A model generated the notes under the pieces. The model was not told where the DNA came from, ran no database searches, and worked only from the letters and a program-made list of their open reading frames with translations. From the NCBI GenBank assembly GCA_019055375.1, contig JAHQIW010005918.1, positions 1-64,000 of the forward strand: a DNA stretch of 64,000 nt. Reading direction: 5' to 3'. The translations under genes were made by a program, and so were the position numbers. How positions within the stretch are numbered: position 1 is the stretch's first letter; every line of letters begins with the position of its first letter. Below, in pieces: positions 10,101 through 25,100 of the stretch. The DNA is from Parelaphostrongylus tenuis (lineage: Eukaryota > Nematoda > Chromadorea > Rhabditida > Metastrongylidae).

Positions 10101-13100
10101 GCTTTTGAAGGTTAAAGAAAATAATTTCTTTGTTCTTTTTATTTTCCACCACATTATCTATATATTGTATTTTCCCATTTCCTTCACCGAGAAGCTAAAA
10201 TCTGACAATCGTTATTGCTAAATTAACTCAACTAATCGATATCTCCAATTATGGCCCATTACAATACTTTTAGCACTTTAGCACTTCATTTGATCCGTCA
10301 TCAGTTTTTTTCACTGTCCGAATCCTAGTACTTCTAGCATTCAACTCGTTTTTCGCCTTCTTTTTGTAGGATACTGGTTGAACGAGTCTCCTTGCAATCT
10401 CAAGGATAACCTGGGTGTGGTGTGGCGCTCCATAGTCCATGGTCGCTGGTTTGTTGTTGACTGCCCCTATGGGGTGAGGGAGAGCGTGGACGAGTGGTTG
10501 TGATGCTCGTCACGGCACGCGTGGAGCCGAGCTCCACTCCTTACCTCTCTCCGGCAGACAACAACAGCGTCATATGGAACGCCCACAGACAGGCTATCCT
10601 CGAGATTGCAAGGAGACTCGCTCAACAAGTATTCTACGCCGTTTATAATGAAAACAAAAAACGAATTGAATGCCAGAACTACTGGGATCCACACAGTGGG
10701 AAAGAACTATGCTGATGGATCAAATAAAATGAAAAGCTCATAATATAATACCACAGTGAAATAATCATGGAGTTTTGATAAACATTCTGACCTTGGGCAA
10801 CAAACCAGTAATCCATTACTGGCTCGCTCACATTTGTGTTCTACAGGACAACCGTCAGTTTGCCCTTCCTTACGACAACTACGAATGAAACCATTCACAA
10901 GTGCCGGGGCACGACCGTTTGAAACAGAGTATACGATCGTCTGGAAGACCGACAGAACAACATATGGTGACTGTTGGCTGAAATTCACTGTATTATGAAT
11001 TAGTGATGTGGTAGTGGTTAGCCCCTTGAGTTCCACGTTTATTTTTACGCGGCTGACGGCGGGATCGCGCGGCGAGCGCAGCTGTTGATGTTATAATGTG
11101 GTAGGTTTCTGGAGAAAATTCAGATTTTTATTTTCACATAAAAAGAGAGTTCAATTATCACTAAATGGTTGAATGCGATGAAACTACTTTATTGAAGCTA
11201 TGTTTGATTGAGACGTGTCCGAACAATTGTAAAAACGCTGACTTGTTAGTCAAAAGTGGTACTGCACATTGCAATACGATTTCACTTCATGCATGAATTT
11301 GGAGCAACTTTTTATCATTAGTGGACTTTAGAAGCCGAGAAATTCCATAGAGTTGTAAAAGAGGCTTATTTCAAAATATTCACTTATGTTCTGAGATGAA
11401 CATTATTCATCGCTGCATCTTTTTCAGAAGCTCAAATCTATAAATGCAGACCATATGAAGACTTGCGTGGTCACAATATTGATATATCCTTCCGGAAGAG
11501 TTTCTTATAGAAGTCGTCCATTATAGAGTATGTTTCCAAGATAGATTTACAAAACATCGTTCGAAACGAATATGAAAGAGTTCAAAATCCAATATTTTCC
11601 CAACTATGTAGCTTTCCCACTGAGAAGGAAAGATTCCTAGAATAGTGTGCGCTCCTTTCACTAAAATTAAGTTTTTAGAATTTCCAAATTATAATTTATC
11701 TTTTCGTAAAACCTAAGTTTGTTCAGAATTCACTACGTATTACAAAAAATCCGCTGTAAAGCTGAAACAACCCACTCTAAAAACGAAAAGCTTATCGTTT
11801 TTTGTTAGTAAAAGTATTGGGGTCGTCCACAAACAAGCTTAGTATCGAAATCGGTATAATCAAGCTATCGAATGACTCAAAACATAAACTCAGAAGTGGG
11901 ACAATCATAGGGGATATGCTTTTTTTTGGAAGAATGTGATCTTACTGATATGTAAAAATTTTTTCAAAATATGGACGTTTTTCATACTAGAAAAGAAACC
12001 TTTATAGAAGTGTGTTTTTTGGTATTCGATCACCTAATGACGACAATTTGCTAGATAAATTTCCAAATTTAAATTGCAGCGCACAAATACAAAATTCCTG
12101 CCGCACGCGTCGCACGACGTGGCGAACGGTGGCGCATTTACGTGTCACTCGAGATCCAAGTGGCTACGACAAGCCTGGTAAACAGTAAGACTCTTAGATT
12201 AGTCTACCAACACCAAAGTAATCGCTCTCAATCGAAGGACGCATGTTATACTTAGTAACTCAGCAAAAATCGATCAGTACTTTCCTGCTTCATCTTGGCA
12301 AAATGAGTGTTGCTAGATGCCACTGGGATACACCACACGAGATTTGCTCATCTTAGAGAGTGTTTCGAAATAAAAATGAGTTAAAAATCCCCTTCTACAA
12401 GGCCAACTGAAAATGAAAATATACAGAGAATCATCGCCTTACCCTGTAAAGATTAGGAACTAGGTAACTGGTAGTAAAAGCGTTGACATGGTTTAAACAA
12501 GTCTTTTCGAGGCTTTACGAAAAGAAAAACTTACTATATTAGCAAAGCATAGAATACTGATTGAACATTCAAACACAAATTCGCTTTCAAATAGGAATTT
12601 TTTTCACAAGCATTTGTTAAATGGAAATCACTATATTCAAAAGTAAGTTGTGTTGGACCCGGATTTCATGATGACAAAGAGACATTGATAATGGAATGAA
12701 ATGCTGCCACCAATCTAGCTATTGCGCTCGGTAATCCCCAGGATATCGCCACAGTTATCAGGAAATAGCAAACAAAATCTTTGAACATGTGACAATAAAG
12801 CTGTTTGGGAATATAAGAAAGTCTTAAGAGTTGGAATGTGAAGTGCAGATTAATTGACGGCGAAGTGTCATATGAAAAGTGATCTTTATTTTCTGTTTCT
12901 TTTCTTGTTAAAAGTCAATTTTTTGTTTTGGTTGGTAAACTACTACTTTAATATGCTGGAAAAATCCTTTCATACTATATGAACAGATTTACTCTACAGC
13001 TACATTTGGTGACTTGGAATGGTGTGGAACCTTAAAGAGCGAAAGCACAGTAAAAAGACCTGGTTAAGTTAAGAAGTGGTGAGCGGTTTGAAATCTTGTG

Positions 13101-16100
13101 CACCTCACAAAACTCTATGAAAGCTGAATATCGCAGGTCAAACGCGAACTTCCCCATCTACCTATTTCTTGAAACAGCTAATGAGAACGTACGTTAGTAC
13201 TCTGCTCGCAGGAGTAACCTCGTGGGCACTGATTGACTCTGTTCCTGAAAAGTATGAACACACTTGGAAAATCAAAGAGTCTTAAAGAAAGAGGGTACTT
13301 CTCCGTTATCCGTGCTCTGTTTCGACCCCTTAGAGAAATTGTATTTTGCTATTGTTTTTAGTATGAGTTCTTATTCGGAAGTTCGAATCAAAACAATTTG
13401 GATAGTGCCTTTTGTTTTTGAAATGGCTTTGATATTGCGCTACAACAGAAACAATTATGCAAAATGCAAAATCTCTACCCACATACCGCAAACACGGTGG
13501 TTTGATGTCGATATTGCGTTGCACAAAACTTAACATTCTGGCTGCTATAACGCAATTAAAAGTCTTTTACAAAAGCCATGCTACATTATTGTAGTCAACG
13601 AGATATTGGCTATCGAAGGCTCGCCAAAAGTTCTAAAATAAAGCCTTGCTTAGCAAGAAATATTTGAATGAGAAAGCAGAATTTTATTTTTACTGTTAAA
13701 AGCACAATGATTAAGCCATATTATAGATTACACAGTTGAAGTCCTTGAGATTTGAGTCATAAGAAATTCAACGAAACTTAACGAAAAAGTAAAAGACTCG
13801 TTTTTTATCAAAAGATCTAAAAAAGGTGTGGATGACGAAAATGATCTGAATTTGCGAAACCCAATCTTCTTTTGACTGTAACAGCGCAACGAGAAGTTAC
13901 TTTCAAAAAGCAAATACATCGATGGAATCCTTGAAATCTGATCTATTGACTGTTTGTTGAAAGTCTAAAGAAATAGCTTTGCTTAGCGAGAAATGTTTGA
14001 ATAAGTAACAATGAATTTTTGTTGTTCCTGCTGTTAATTATGGATCAATTTTGAAAACAGAATACATATTTCAAAGTCTTTAGATTCAAGCTACCGAACA
14101 ATTATTAGAACTTTAAGAAAGATCAAAATTTGCGCTTTCCTGAGGACTCGAAAAAATTTACTTTTTGCCGCCTTTACTTTACTAAACAGGGCACCGATAA
14201 CGGAATAGTACTAAAAGCGTTTTCTCGAACAATCAAGCATTGCATCGAGAAGATAAACAGCTTCTATAAATTGCGTACAACTTATTGCGTAAATTATCTA
14301 TCGTCTGCTTTCAACTAGCATTTTCTACAGTGATGAAACCGGCTTATGGCAGAGTTCTATGGACACCTTTTCTTAGCCTGTTACCTATTACAAAGCCTCG
14401 GATGATTGTTGACCAGGAACACCTTTCCACGTGTACAGCGCATCGAAGTGGACAAACGACAGCAGATGAATTGTCCAGCAGTAGATGATGGACTACACGA
14501 ATAGCCATTTGGACAACTGGAATGTAAAATTTAGCTAGTTTTCTTTTTTTTGAAGAATTATAAATCTTTAAGATATTTATCATACTTGATATTTACAATG
14601 AATATTTGGCCCAGCTGCTAGAGATGATCTGATCTACATCAGCAATATCATGGCTCGATGCCGCGTTCCGGTAAAATTCAAGCTTACTTCCTTTTTTTAG
14701 GGTCAAAAAAGCTGGCATAATGTGCGCTGGGGAGAGAGAAAGAACAGCGTCTTGAAACATCGATAAGCCAGCTAAGTTGTCCGTGTAAGACAAATGCGAC
14801 TTCAGTCTTATAAATGAAGCCTAATGTAATATTACCTTTTGGTTGAATGTGGTTAGAAAAATTGAAAAATTCTCGAACATTGAACGGTAATGTTACATGC
14901 TTCGTAGGAAGTGCGTAAGCCATCTACTGAAAATCAATCTAAATCGCAACATCTTGTCACATATATTTACGCTGTCTAGAATGATACATCTGGACCACTG
15001 CTGCTATTAGTAAAGGTTATCGTAGGGCATGTGGCCTTATGGGGCGGGCGAGACCGCTTAAACATAACTAAGCCATTAGCATACCAAGCCTCAGATAAGC
15101 TTAGAGCATTCTATCACACTGAAGTCGAATGGGTGGCGCATTAATAAAAGATGAAGAATCGACGAACACTTTCTTCTTCACGGCTAAGGTTACTGAGTGA
15201 TAGGCTAAACTCTGAACTCCAGACAGGAGTTCAAATCGCGTTTCACGTAATACAATCTATTTGAGCAGTCAAAGTTTCAGCGGATTTCTTCTTTCCCACA
15301 GCGTAGAAAGCGTAAAAAGATCAAGCTGTGTACAACATAGCGAGCCAAGTACGTCCATTACTCCAAGGGAAAGAATCACTAGATCGAGCTATTTACTGTA
15401 ATGAAAAGAAAACGAATTTTCCACGCATATTCTCGCATCAAATGTCAGTCCTCACTGAGTCAAATCAAGCGTGATGACGAGATATTTCTTCCAGAAATTT
15501 ATGTTTGAACCCATAGAATTTAACCATAACGGTCAGGAATCTTACGCGCTGATGATTCATTTTTTGGCGCCATGTAGGTGACTTCTGTTCCAATATCTTC
15601 TTGATTATGTATCCGTGTTCTATGTAAGCCTAATTGGGTACCTAATTTAGATCTATGTTTGTCGACTCAGTGTTTTTTTGAGCGGGTAAAGAGTAGTCTA
15701 CCCTTTTCGCCGATATTTCTATCGCTGCTCGCTTTACAGGAGATTACAATAACTGTACTTGTACTCATACAGTTACCGTTTCTACTTTCAAGGCATATTA
15801 CAGATCTTTGCTATCGACCGCTCCTTTACAAGCCCGCTTAAAACGAAATAATCTGATAAGGATATGACCTGTTTTAAGCCGATAGGTCTAGTGCTATATA
15901 GGCGCTTTTTTTGTCTGTTGGGAATCATCAGTAGCACCCTCCCTCGGTTACGGCCTATCGGCTCAAAGCAATTTATCAGCATATTATAGAGTTTTGTATT
16001 GTGAATAGACGGTCTTAAACGCGGCTTTATGAACGAGTTAGTGCCTCAGAAAGTTCAGTAGTAATTTAATCATTGTAATCGACTTCTTTGAGCCTGCTCT

Positions 16101-19100
16101 TTGAAAGCCACGTATCTGGCTATAAATATTCCGCTCAAAATGAAGGTAGGATAAGCGGGACCTCTTTTCGCTCTGCTGATCGCTTAAAGGCACGGCATTT
16201 CTTTCAAGCCTATCACAAAGAAAAACGAAGTTTTGTGTAAAAGGAAGTGTTTTTGAGATGTTTTTTTCGATACCTTATCATCTATCTGGCGAGGAGTTAT
16301 CACTAGCTCCTTACCCTTGTCACTAACTGATGCTTCATGCCCTATTCAGTTCGCGAGTTTGCAACCGTTTAAATGAGCCTTTCTCGGAGTAACGGATAAG
16401 GACCTCAAAGTTTTGTCGCAAAATAATGAACATTTGCTATCAATTCCATCGTTGAGGTCTTCTTGTCTAGACACCGAAGAAGAATTGATGATGGTGGTAA
16501 TGAGCCTACGGTTTTTTTCGGTTATGAAAGGATAAATGAATATCCGCCCTCATTTGCTGGATTGGAATTATTATTAGGAGTTTTAGTATTTATTTGAAAC
16601 GTTCGATTTCTTGTTAGCGCCCTATGCAGCTGGTTTTCGGAAAGACCCTTTTATAGCAGTGTAAACACCACAATGTAATCATGTCTCAGGCGCGTATATT
16701 TCTTGCCAGACAGAGCTTTTTTTAGACTAATAGTAATCACTTGATAGCGCAATGCTTGCTGATTCCATCGCTGTGCTTATTCTCTGAATGACCAACGAGA
16801 CAGGCGATATAGTATTGATTCACATGCGTAAGCAAGGTGGTCTTTGGTTCATTAACCGATTGTTGGGTAAGGCAGCAATAAGGGTTGCGCAATTATTGAT
16901 TGATTTATGACCAATCTTATGTTAGTATGTTTTTGTTATTCAACTGGAAATTGTTTTTCCGCCTTGAAAATAAAAGCTATAGATAAAACGCATGACTCTG
17001 TTGCAAAGAGACTTCAGGATACTTTTTCCGCCTTGAATACGGATAAAGTAATCATCATTACGATCACTTTGATGGAATTCAGGAAGCCAGAATGTCCTAA
17101 GTGGTTCCAACAGTGACTCGAAAACATTATGATACTACGAGATCTTTCTATAAGTTCATATGCTCGAAAATCGAGCGATAATTGCGCAATCCCTATTGGT
17201 GCCTCACCCACCGGCCCGTGATTTGGCCAAAGATCACCTTCCTCGCACATGTAAACCAATATTATTTTCCCCATTGCGTTGCAGAAAAACGGTCTTCCGA
17301 GGGTACAAGCACGGCGTTGCAATCAGCAAACATTGCGCTATGAAGTTATTACAAATAGTTAAAAGGAAGGGATGTGCCCCGGAGAGAAAGATGCGCACGT
17401 GAAACACAAAGAATCTCCTTCCATAGCAATGTCAAAAAAAGGTTCTCTCAAAAAGCGGCCATGTGGTGCTGTAGCTAGAAATCTATGCTTACGAATGATT
17501 ACCAATGATCCTATAAAAATTTCCTGTCAAGCGAATGAGGTCGGGTATTCAATTGCTCCTTATAACCAGAAAAACCCACCCTACTTTTCCTTGTTCCTGT
17601 TTATTTTGTTCCCCAACCACAGTTCTTTATACGGAGTCCTTCTTAGAGTTTATCTGAGAATATATAAGACAAAATGCGAGGATATCATGGAAATGCCTTA
17701 AGATGGTGAAAATTTTGGGCCTAAGTCTAATAGCGAGCGCACTCAACAAAAAAAGCCATCTCTCCTAACACATTAGCCCATTAGCTCAATAGCCTCTAAC
17801 TTCGTTGATACACAGCTTACTTTATCTATAAGTCATTTGATCTTCATTAGCCAATTTCTATACCTTTTTAAAGCCGTGATATGTGATTTCCTCATAAGGT
17901 CATCGAATTTTCAAGGCAAAGATGTTTTAGTAATCGACCTAATGGAGTGAAAATCAGCACTGTTCCACTCACTGATCTTCTCGAATGGCGGTTCTTGAAA
18001 GCTGATTATAGAATCATGGTTGGAAAACTCGGCAGAAATCAATGAAACACCACAGAATACTCTTGGGCCTAATGTAGTTTGCAACCTTCTGCATGTCTGT
18101 CTAGGCAGAGTACGAAACTTCATGGTATGCCCCATCACTAAAGGCGGTGATTGCAAGAATTTGGGTACAGTTTACCTAATATCTTGTAAAGCGTGCACCG
18201 GTAGTTACATTGGCGAAATCGTTAGGCCAGTCTATGTTCGCGTAAAAGAACAGCAAGCGCACCAAGTTAAAGCTAAAACAAATATTTCCACTAGACTCGC
18301 ATCGGACACAATACATAACTGAGAAGATATTAAGTGAGACTCACCATCAAAGCACCCGAAAATATCAAGCTCCAGAACTTCAGACTCTTGAGGGATTTTC
18401 GGAAAATTCTATGAGTCAAACTTGAACGGCACGGAGGAATGTCTGATTATCACGCGTGACTTGACACAGTATTTAAGACTGTTATTTAATGTTAGAGGTG
18501 CATTGGCAATCCGAGTAAACACTGTACGGTTGTCTTCTGGTCTTCACGTGGAAAACTCAGTCGAAGACTCGTAGAAAGTGGTCAGCGCGTGGAATATTTG
18601 TTTCGTTTCCAATGCATTTGATCTAGGTCTAGTGATTTTTTTCTGCTGAGGTTATGAAAATCTTTGCTGACCAGGGTCATGAACAACCTGCTGTTTCCAG
18701 GCTTTGAAAGAGACGAAAATCGTCAATACCTCATCTGCTCAGATAAATTGTACTGTGACAACCCTGCATTTGGCTAATCGAAAAAAGAATAGTGAATTAG
18801 TGAACAATACTGAGGTCAATAAATAGTGAGCTTCGTGATTTACCCTGCCCTTGTTCTAATGGCTTATCATTTTTAATGTTGAAAACTAACATGCCACATT
18901 TGAAGCAAAAAAAAAAGCAATGTGATCGATACAAGCCTCATATCAAAAAGTCCTCTACAGCTTCGCGGTAGATGATCGATGTCGTTAAAGTAAGCACTCC
19001 AGCCAACTGGACATTGCAGACCCGGCGCCTTTGTCGTAACTAAAATATATGTTTCGCTTAATCTAGTTGCGAATATTCAATATATTCCTATAAAGTTCAC

Positions 19101-22100
19101 ATCTTACACAAAGCCCTCTTACTTGATTTTATTGAAATTATAGGAAAGTAATCTGGTATCAAACACTACATCGTGGTTGAGTAGCATCAGTTGATTTTTT
19201 CAGCTTTTCAAGTAATCAGAATTTCATGAGCATATTTCATTTGAAAAATATTACACATGTTGAAGATTCCGTGTTTATAATAACTATGCTTCAACATTTA
19301 ACAATAAGGTAAGTTTATCATAACTTTTGTTTTGAGTGTTTCTTAGGACCACGCTCAAATTTCCATATATATCGTAATTATTATTAGAGCAAACATGTCA
19401 TGTGGTCCTGTTAAAAGAGCTGACTTATAGAGCCCGATACACGTGTTTCGACCTTAACGTTATTATCAGTCGGCAGTACCCGAAACGAAATGTATGGTAT
19501 ACTAACGACACCAGTCAAGAGCAGTCGAGTGTACAACACTGTGCTTTCAATGATAATTTCACCTGACATGCAGTGTAAAATGTTCGCCGTTGCCTACTCT
19601 CAGTATAAGAGACTGGGCGCCTTGAGAGGATTGACTAAAGACGAAGGGTACTTTCTCGACTGATCAGATCGTCAAGGTCGAAACACGTGCATTGGGCTAT
19701 ATGACTCAGCCCATTTAAAAGACCACATGACATGCTGGTTCAAATAATAATTACGAGATATGCTTCAATATTTAACAATAAAGTGAATTTAATTTCTCCA
19801 ATGCATATGTACTGGTTAAGTATAATGAGCAAAGTCACGCAGCGACGTTGCATCATGCAAACATGTTTCATGGTCGAAACAGGCTATTACTGTGAACGAC
19901 TATTGCATGAGGGTGATGAACGATGCGGTGGAACTTGTACTACACAAAAAAGAGCTATTCAAGTCACAAGGCTTACCGAAAAAATGCTGACCGTTAGGTA
20001 ACGCAGATGTTTTTTTCAAAAACACGGTAATTTCTCAACTGATAAAATAGTGGCGAATTTGAAAACTTCACAGACTTGTAGAAAAAATTACCGTTATCGT
20101 TTTCAGAGTGAACACAATTTTCCACCTCCCCACTAGACCGCTTTTTTATAGACCCTCCTCAAACAGTAATAATCTGATAAGGATGTAATATGTTCCAGCC
20201 ATTAAGGTCTAAGTGCTGTTTCTTCCCTGTCGGTACTCATCAGTAGCACCGTCTTCGGTTCAACTGATCCCATGTTACTATTCTCCTCTATGATGGTATT
20301 GACGCCGAGCAATAGATTACCGCAAGCCAGATGACGGAAATTACCTGACATTATAGTGACCGACAATCACAGACCATCTTGTGGCTCTTAAGTGGTGATT
20401 TACTGTTTGGCGTCGATACCATTATAGAGGAGGATAGTCTTAAAGGATCGGCTAAACCGAGGACGGTGCTACTGATGAGTCCAGGTAAGACGAAACCAGC
20501 GCCTGTTAGCATTAGACCTTAATGGCTAAAAACACGTTGTATCCTTATCACACAATTTTTAAAATATATTCTTTAGTCATGATTTCAACTTTGTGTTTAC
20601 TGCCCATTTCTATTTTCAATGACACGACTCAACGAATGCCTTTTCTGGGAAGGCATGTGCTCGTACGACACCATCAAGGCCCTTGCTCTGCTTTTCTCTC
20701 AGCCATGAGTTAACATAATCGATAGCTGTCAGCGATCACCCAAATAGTCAAAATTGTGGTTTCACGCACGGCTTCAGCTTAAGAGAGGTTAATGCCGACT
20801 TGTGCTTCCTAAATCAAAACATTTGCGAGTGATTCCTGCACAGCCACAGAATAAGTGAGAGAACGGCCTGACAGAAATGAAACACGACTTCTCGATGGTG
20901 TCACAAGAACGCGCGTTGCTCCGAAATGTCATAGTGGTGGTTTATATCCTTGATACAATAACATCAGTTTCCAATTTGTGCTGCTCTCCCAGCAGTTTGT
21001 GGGTTTGTTCTTTGATCGAAGTTTCGAGCCAAAGTCTCAAAATTAGAGACGATAATTAGATTAACAGATTTTTCCACGCAAGAGCAGGAGCTGCAAAAAC
21101 CAGTGATACCTTGCGCCGGTGTTCTTCTGGATGTGATCTTGCTTGTTCAGTTTACTTCCTATTCGAAATGATGAATCTCGAGTGAATAATTCGGAAAAAT
21201 ATTTTTGAATGGTGTTCAGAAAAGCAAAGTTCACTATAGCGGAACAGGAACAAACAAATGTCTGTGGATTCTTGCAAACAAATGTCTGTGGATCCTTTTA
21301 GCTTCCATATCAACCACTGGAGTATACCGTATTGTAGAGCTTGTTAGTATAAAAAAGTAAGCATTCATTGTTTTCGTAATGGCATGACTTCTACATTGGC
21401 AAAAAAATAGACTTTTTATGGATTCAAATGATGCCGGTCCTTGTCCAGGTAGAAAAATGTAGAGTCGATGAAAAACTCTTCAGTTTCATGGAGAACTTAC
21501 TGGTATTTGTTGCGCAGCACACACTGACGCCAGCTACTGTAGATGGTGAACATTCGTACCCAGAGGGACAGACTGAGGGGGACGTCAACGGATTACATGA
21601 GTAGGTTTGTCCTTAATGTAACAGAATTATGAATCATTCTAAAAGGTGTCAATCACTCAGATTACTGACAAAGACTATGATGCACCGCTCATAATCTGGT
21701 AGTAATTATGAGCTGAAAATATGCTCCGTACGAGGAACTCATTGATGTTGATGCATCTTGTTTCCTTATTAGGGTCATCGATTCACTTGTGTAGCGCCAA
21801 GGTTACGGGTGCTCTACTATATGCATTCGGTCATCAGTTCGGCTATCCGCATCAAGCTACTCAAGCCCTTCACTACACTGAGGTCAACATATTGAAATCA
21901 TACATGAAAACGGTTCTGATCTGTTAGACAGAAACAACTGAAAAACGACTTTGGCTGAACAAGAACTTTTCACATGAGTGATAGTAATACCTCGAAAGCT
22001 CAAATCTCGGGTTACTCTGCTATGTGTTCTTTGTTTGAAGAAGCCTTCACAGAGTTGTAGCAATAAGAAAACTCTTGTGTTTTACAAACTCGTATTTCTC

Positions 22101-25100
22101 GCAGAATATAACTCATTCTCCATTTATATTATAAAATTATAACCATTCGTTAGCGTAAATTGTTCTGGTGCACAGTTTTATCGCAGTGTACCAGGGAAAA
22201 TAGGATTGGGTTCCACGTGCGCGACGCACTCCTTGTCAACTAGGGTTTAGAGTGTCGGTCGTGGGTCGATACGCGAGCTCGATCGCACTAGTGTTACTTA
22301 CATGTGTAGTGCGATTTTCGTTTTTGAATTTAGAATCCTCTGCTTCGAAAAGAACTCAAGGTAAATGTATGACTATGACACTATAAAATTTACTCTACAC
22401 GTTCATATGCTTTTCGTGCTTGCATGTATAAAAACGCGTGGCGGGTGTGAAACATAATATCATTCTGAATACTACAGCGCTACAAAAAGGTCCTGTCAAA
22501 AAGTAAATAGGTATCAAGAAGCCCGAAACTTGAGTTTTTAGAAAATTACTAACATTCTTGTGAAAAAATCCTGTCCAACGAAAAGGGTCGCTTATTTGTT
22601 TCCGTCCAAGAGAAGAGAACCTTGAAAACACTGACTTGGTAGATGGGCTTGCCCCGTAAGTTATGTACAGGCCAAATATGCATCCACTCATTTCTACGAT
22701 TTGAAAAAAAGATTTGGGTCCCTAGATAAAAAACCATCTATATATATATGTATTCTCAGAATGGCGACCCTTAAAGATTTTCACAAGCACTGTTCAGGAT
22801 CAACCTACGTAGATAAATCTGCGGATAATCTTCAAATTAATTTAGTAGTCAGGATGCAATCTAAGAAACGAAAGTTTAATTATCCATGTAGTGAACTGGC
22901 ATTGCTTATCGCCAAACAAATTTCGTTGATGGTTTATGATTTCCAGCAATACTATGTTCAAATAATAATAGTTTACCTTCTACTTGCTGATACATTTTTC
23001 GTTCATTAGCACAGAGAGGTGGAGCGCCTTCGAATCCACAACACACGTACTGAGCTAACGGGATTGACAGCTGACAGGTATAGCCAGCCTGTAAAAAACG
23101 GCTCCACTTCAAAGAATATAAAGAAAACAAAAGTGAAACACCTATAGATACACAGAGAAGATAACAGAATGCAATGTCCTCCCCAATTTAAGCGATACAT
23201 CAAAACACAGTATATATTGAAGACCTCGATCAATTAATGGGCGTAATGTGCATCCCACCTTATTACATGGTGATCCAGGTGAACTACATGTCTCCACTGA
23301 ACCAGATGGCGTAAGAAGAGCGTGTTGATTATTTGGGCAAACACGTGGACTAAAAAGTACTCGATTACTGTTTTGATGCCTATATAAACTATCAAAAGGC
23401 TTAAGTAAGCTTCAAATGGAGGTTTCCTAGTCAGGAAGGGGTTCAATGGAAGAATTTTCTTCTATACCTTGTCTTTTTCCTCTCACTCCTTTTCTTCAAG
23501 AATACCTTCATAACTCTCTCTCTCTCTCGTCTCTCTCTCTCTCTCTTTTCCTTTTTCCTATCCTTTTGCTTATGAAGATCATGCATTGAGCTTCCATTTA
23601 TTACTTCTACATCCCTGTTTACTTTCCTCTCCTTCTACTTCTATTATTTCGATCTTTTATATACACGTTTTCTGATTGTTCAATAACTAAATTCGTATTA
23701 TATTAAACTTGTTAGCAAATTGCTTGGCGAAGCAGGTAGTCTGTTAATATAGCAATGTCAACAAAGATTACCGCGCTTCATTTTTTTTCTTAGAAAAGCT
23801 TATTATTTGAAACCCTTCAACAATTTATAGAGATGAATGCCTGCTTCATGACTTGAATCATTTTTCGTCGATACATACTAATTCCAAACCTCGTACTTTC
23901 TCTACAACAGAGAAATATCGATGCAGTTTCCTTTGACTGCACACAGCTAGATCCGGAGGGGCAATCGGTAGGACGTGATAGAGAGCATAGAATCTAAACT
24001 TTTCTCTCTTATCAATTGAAGTAATGTATAGAAGAACTCAAATATTTAACCCAAACACAACGTATTATGGAGGCTTTCATAGTGAAGACAGCTATAAAAA
24101 TAAGCATACTAGTGGTTAATCAACTGTTCTGCTGTTCATTTGGTTATGAATTCTCTACTGATGCGCTTTCCATGCGATCAAGTAGTGGACTCTACGTCTA
24201 GCGCCTAGACTGAAGCTGCCATTGGCATAACTTTTGCCGAGTTTCTGGATGGGAGTGAAGAACACTATCTAGGTTTGACTATGGTAGAAAATAAATCGCG
24301 CTCTACATGACAGTTTTATATCAGGAACATTCCCCATAACGAAGATATAAATCACCGAGGAGGACTACAAGTAAATGAGTACCTACGAATAAAAGTGTCG
24401 TATGAAAAGTCTAAGTAGCAGTACCGGATTGCCTTGAGCATCTAAGCTGGGAAGATAGTTGGATGGACAAGTTGCTCGAGGTGCTGAAGCACAGCACACA
24501 AATGTTCCAGAAGTTCCAACTGCTTCCTCACACGTGTATCCGAAGGGACACTGCTGAGGCTGAGCTTGATTACAATATACCGGAAGACCACGTTCCTAGA
24601 AATTTTCAAACTATCTAGTAAAGGAATTTAAATCACAAAAAATAAATGACAAGCAAAAATTAACAGAGGTTCTCACTTGTTAGTGCCAATGACTAATCTG
24701 TAATTTTACAAAGAACGTTTACAATACCAGAAGTAGGCGAATACAGTCATAAGGGTATCTCTGAGTAAATTTTTTGAGCAAAAGCCAATGAAAGTACGTA
24801 TTTCAACACTACATTATCGTGCCGACTAGAGGCTCCCTTTTATTCACCGAGTTATAAAGTAATCAAGTTATTATCTAGGTATCAACTTGCACACTTCAAC
24901 TGAACTACCCGTTTTCAGATACATAGGTAGAAAATCAACTTCAGTGGATCTAAGTGGACTACTGCCTGAATGAGATTTTTCTTCCTTAGTTTTGCGGGAT
25001 GCGCTCCAGGTCCTTTCGGGGGACTCTTCACCACTGGCGATCCTTGTTCAGCCCTTGTGAAATGGATAAAGATTTATTGCCTTATAGTTCTGTGATTTAA

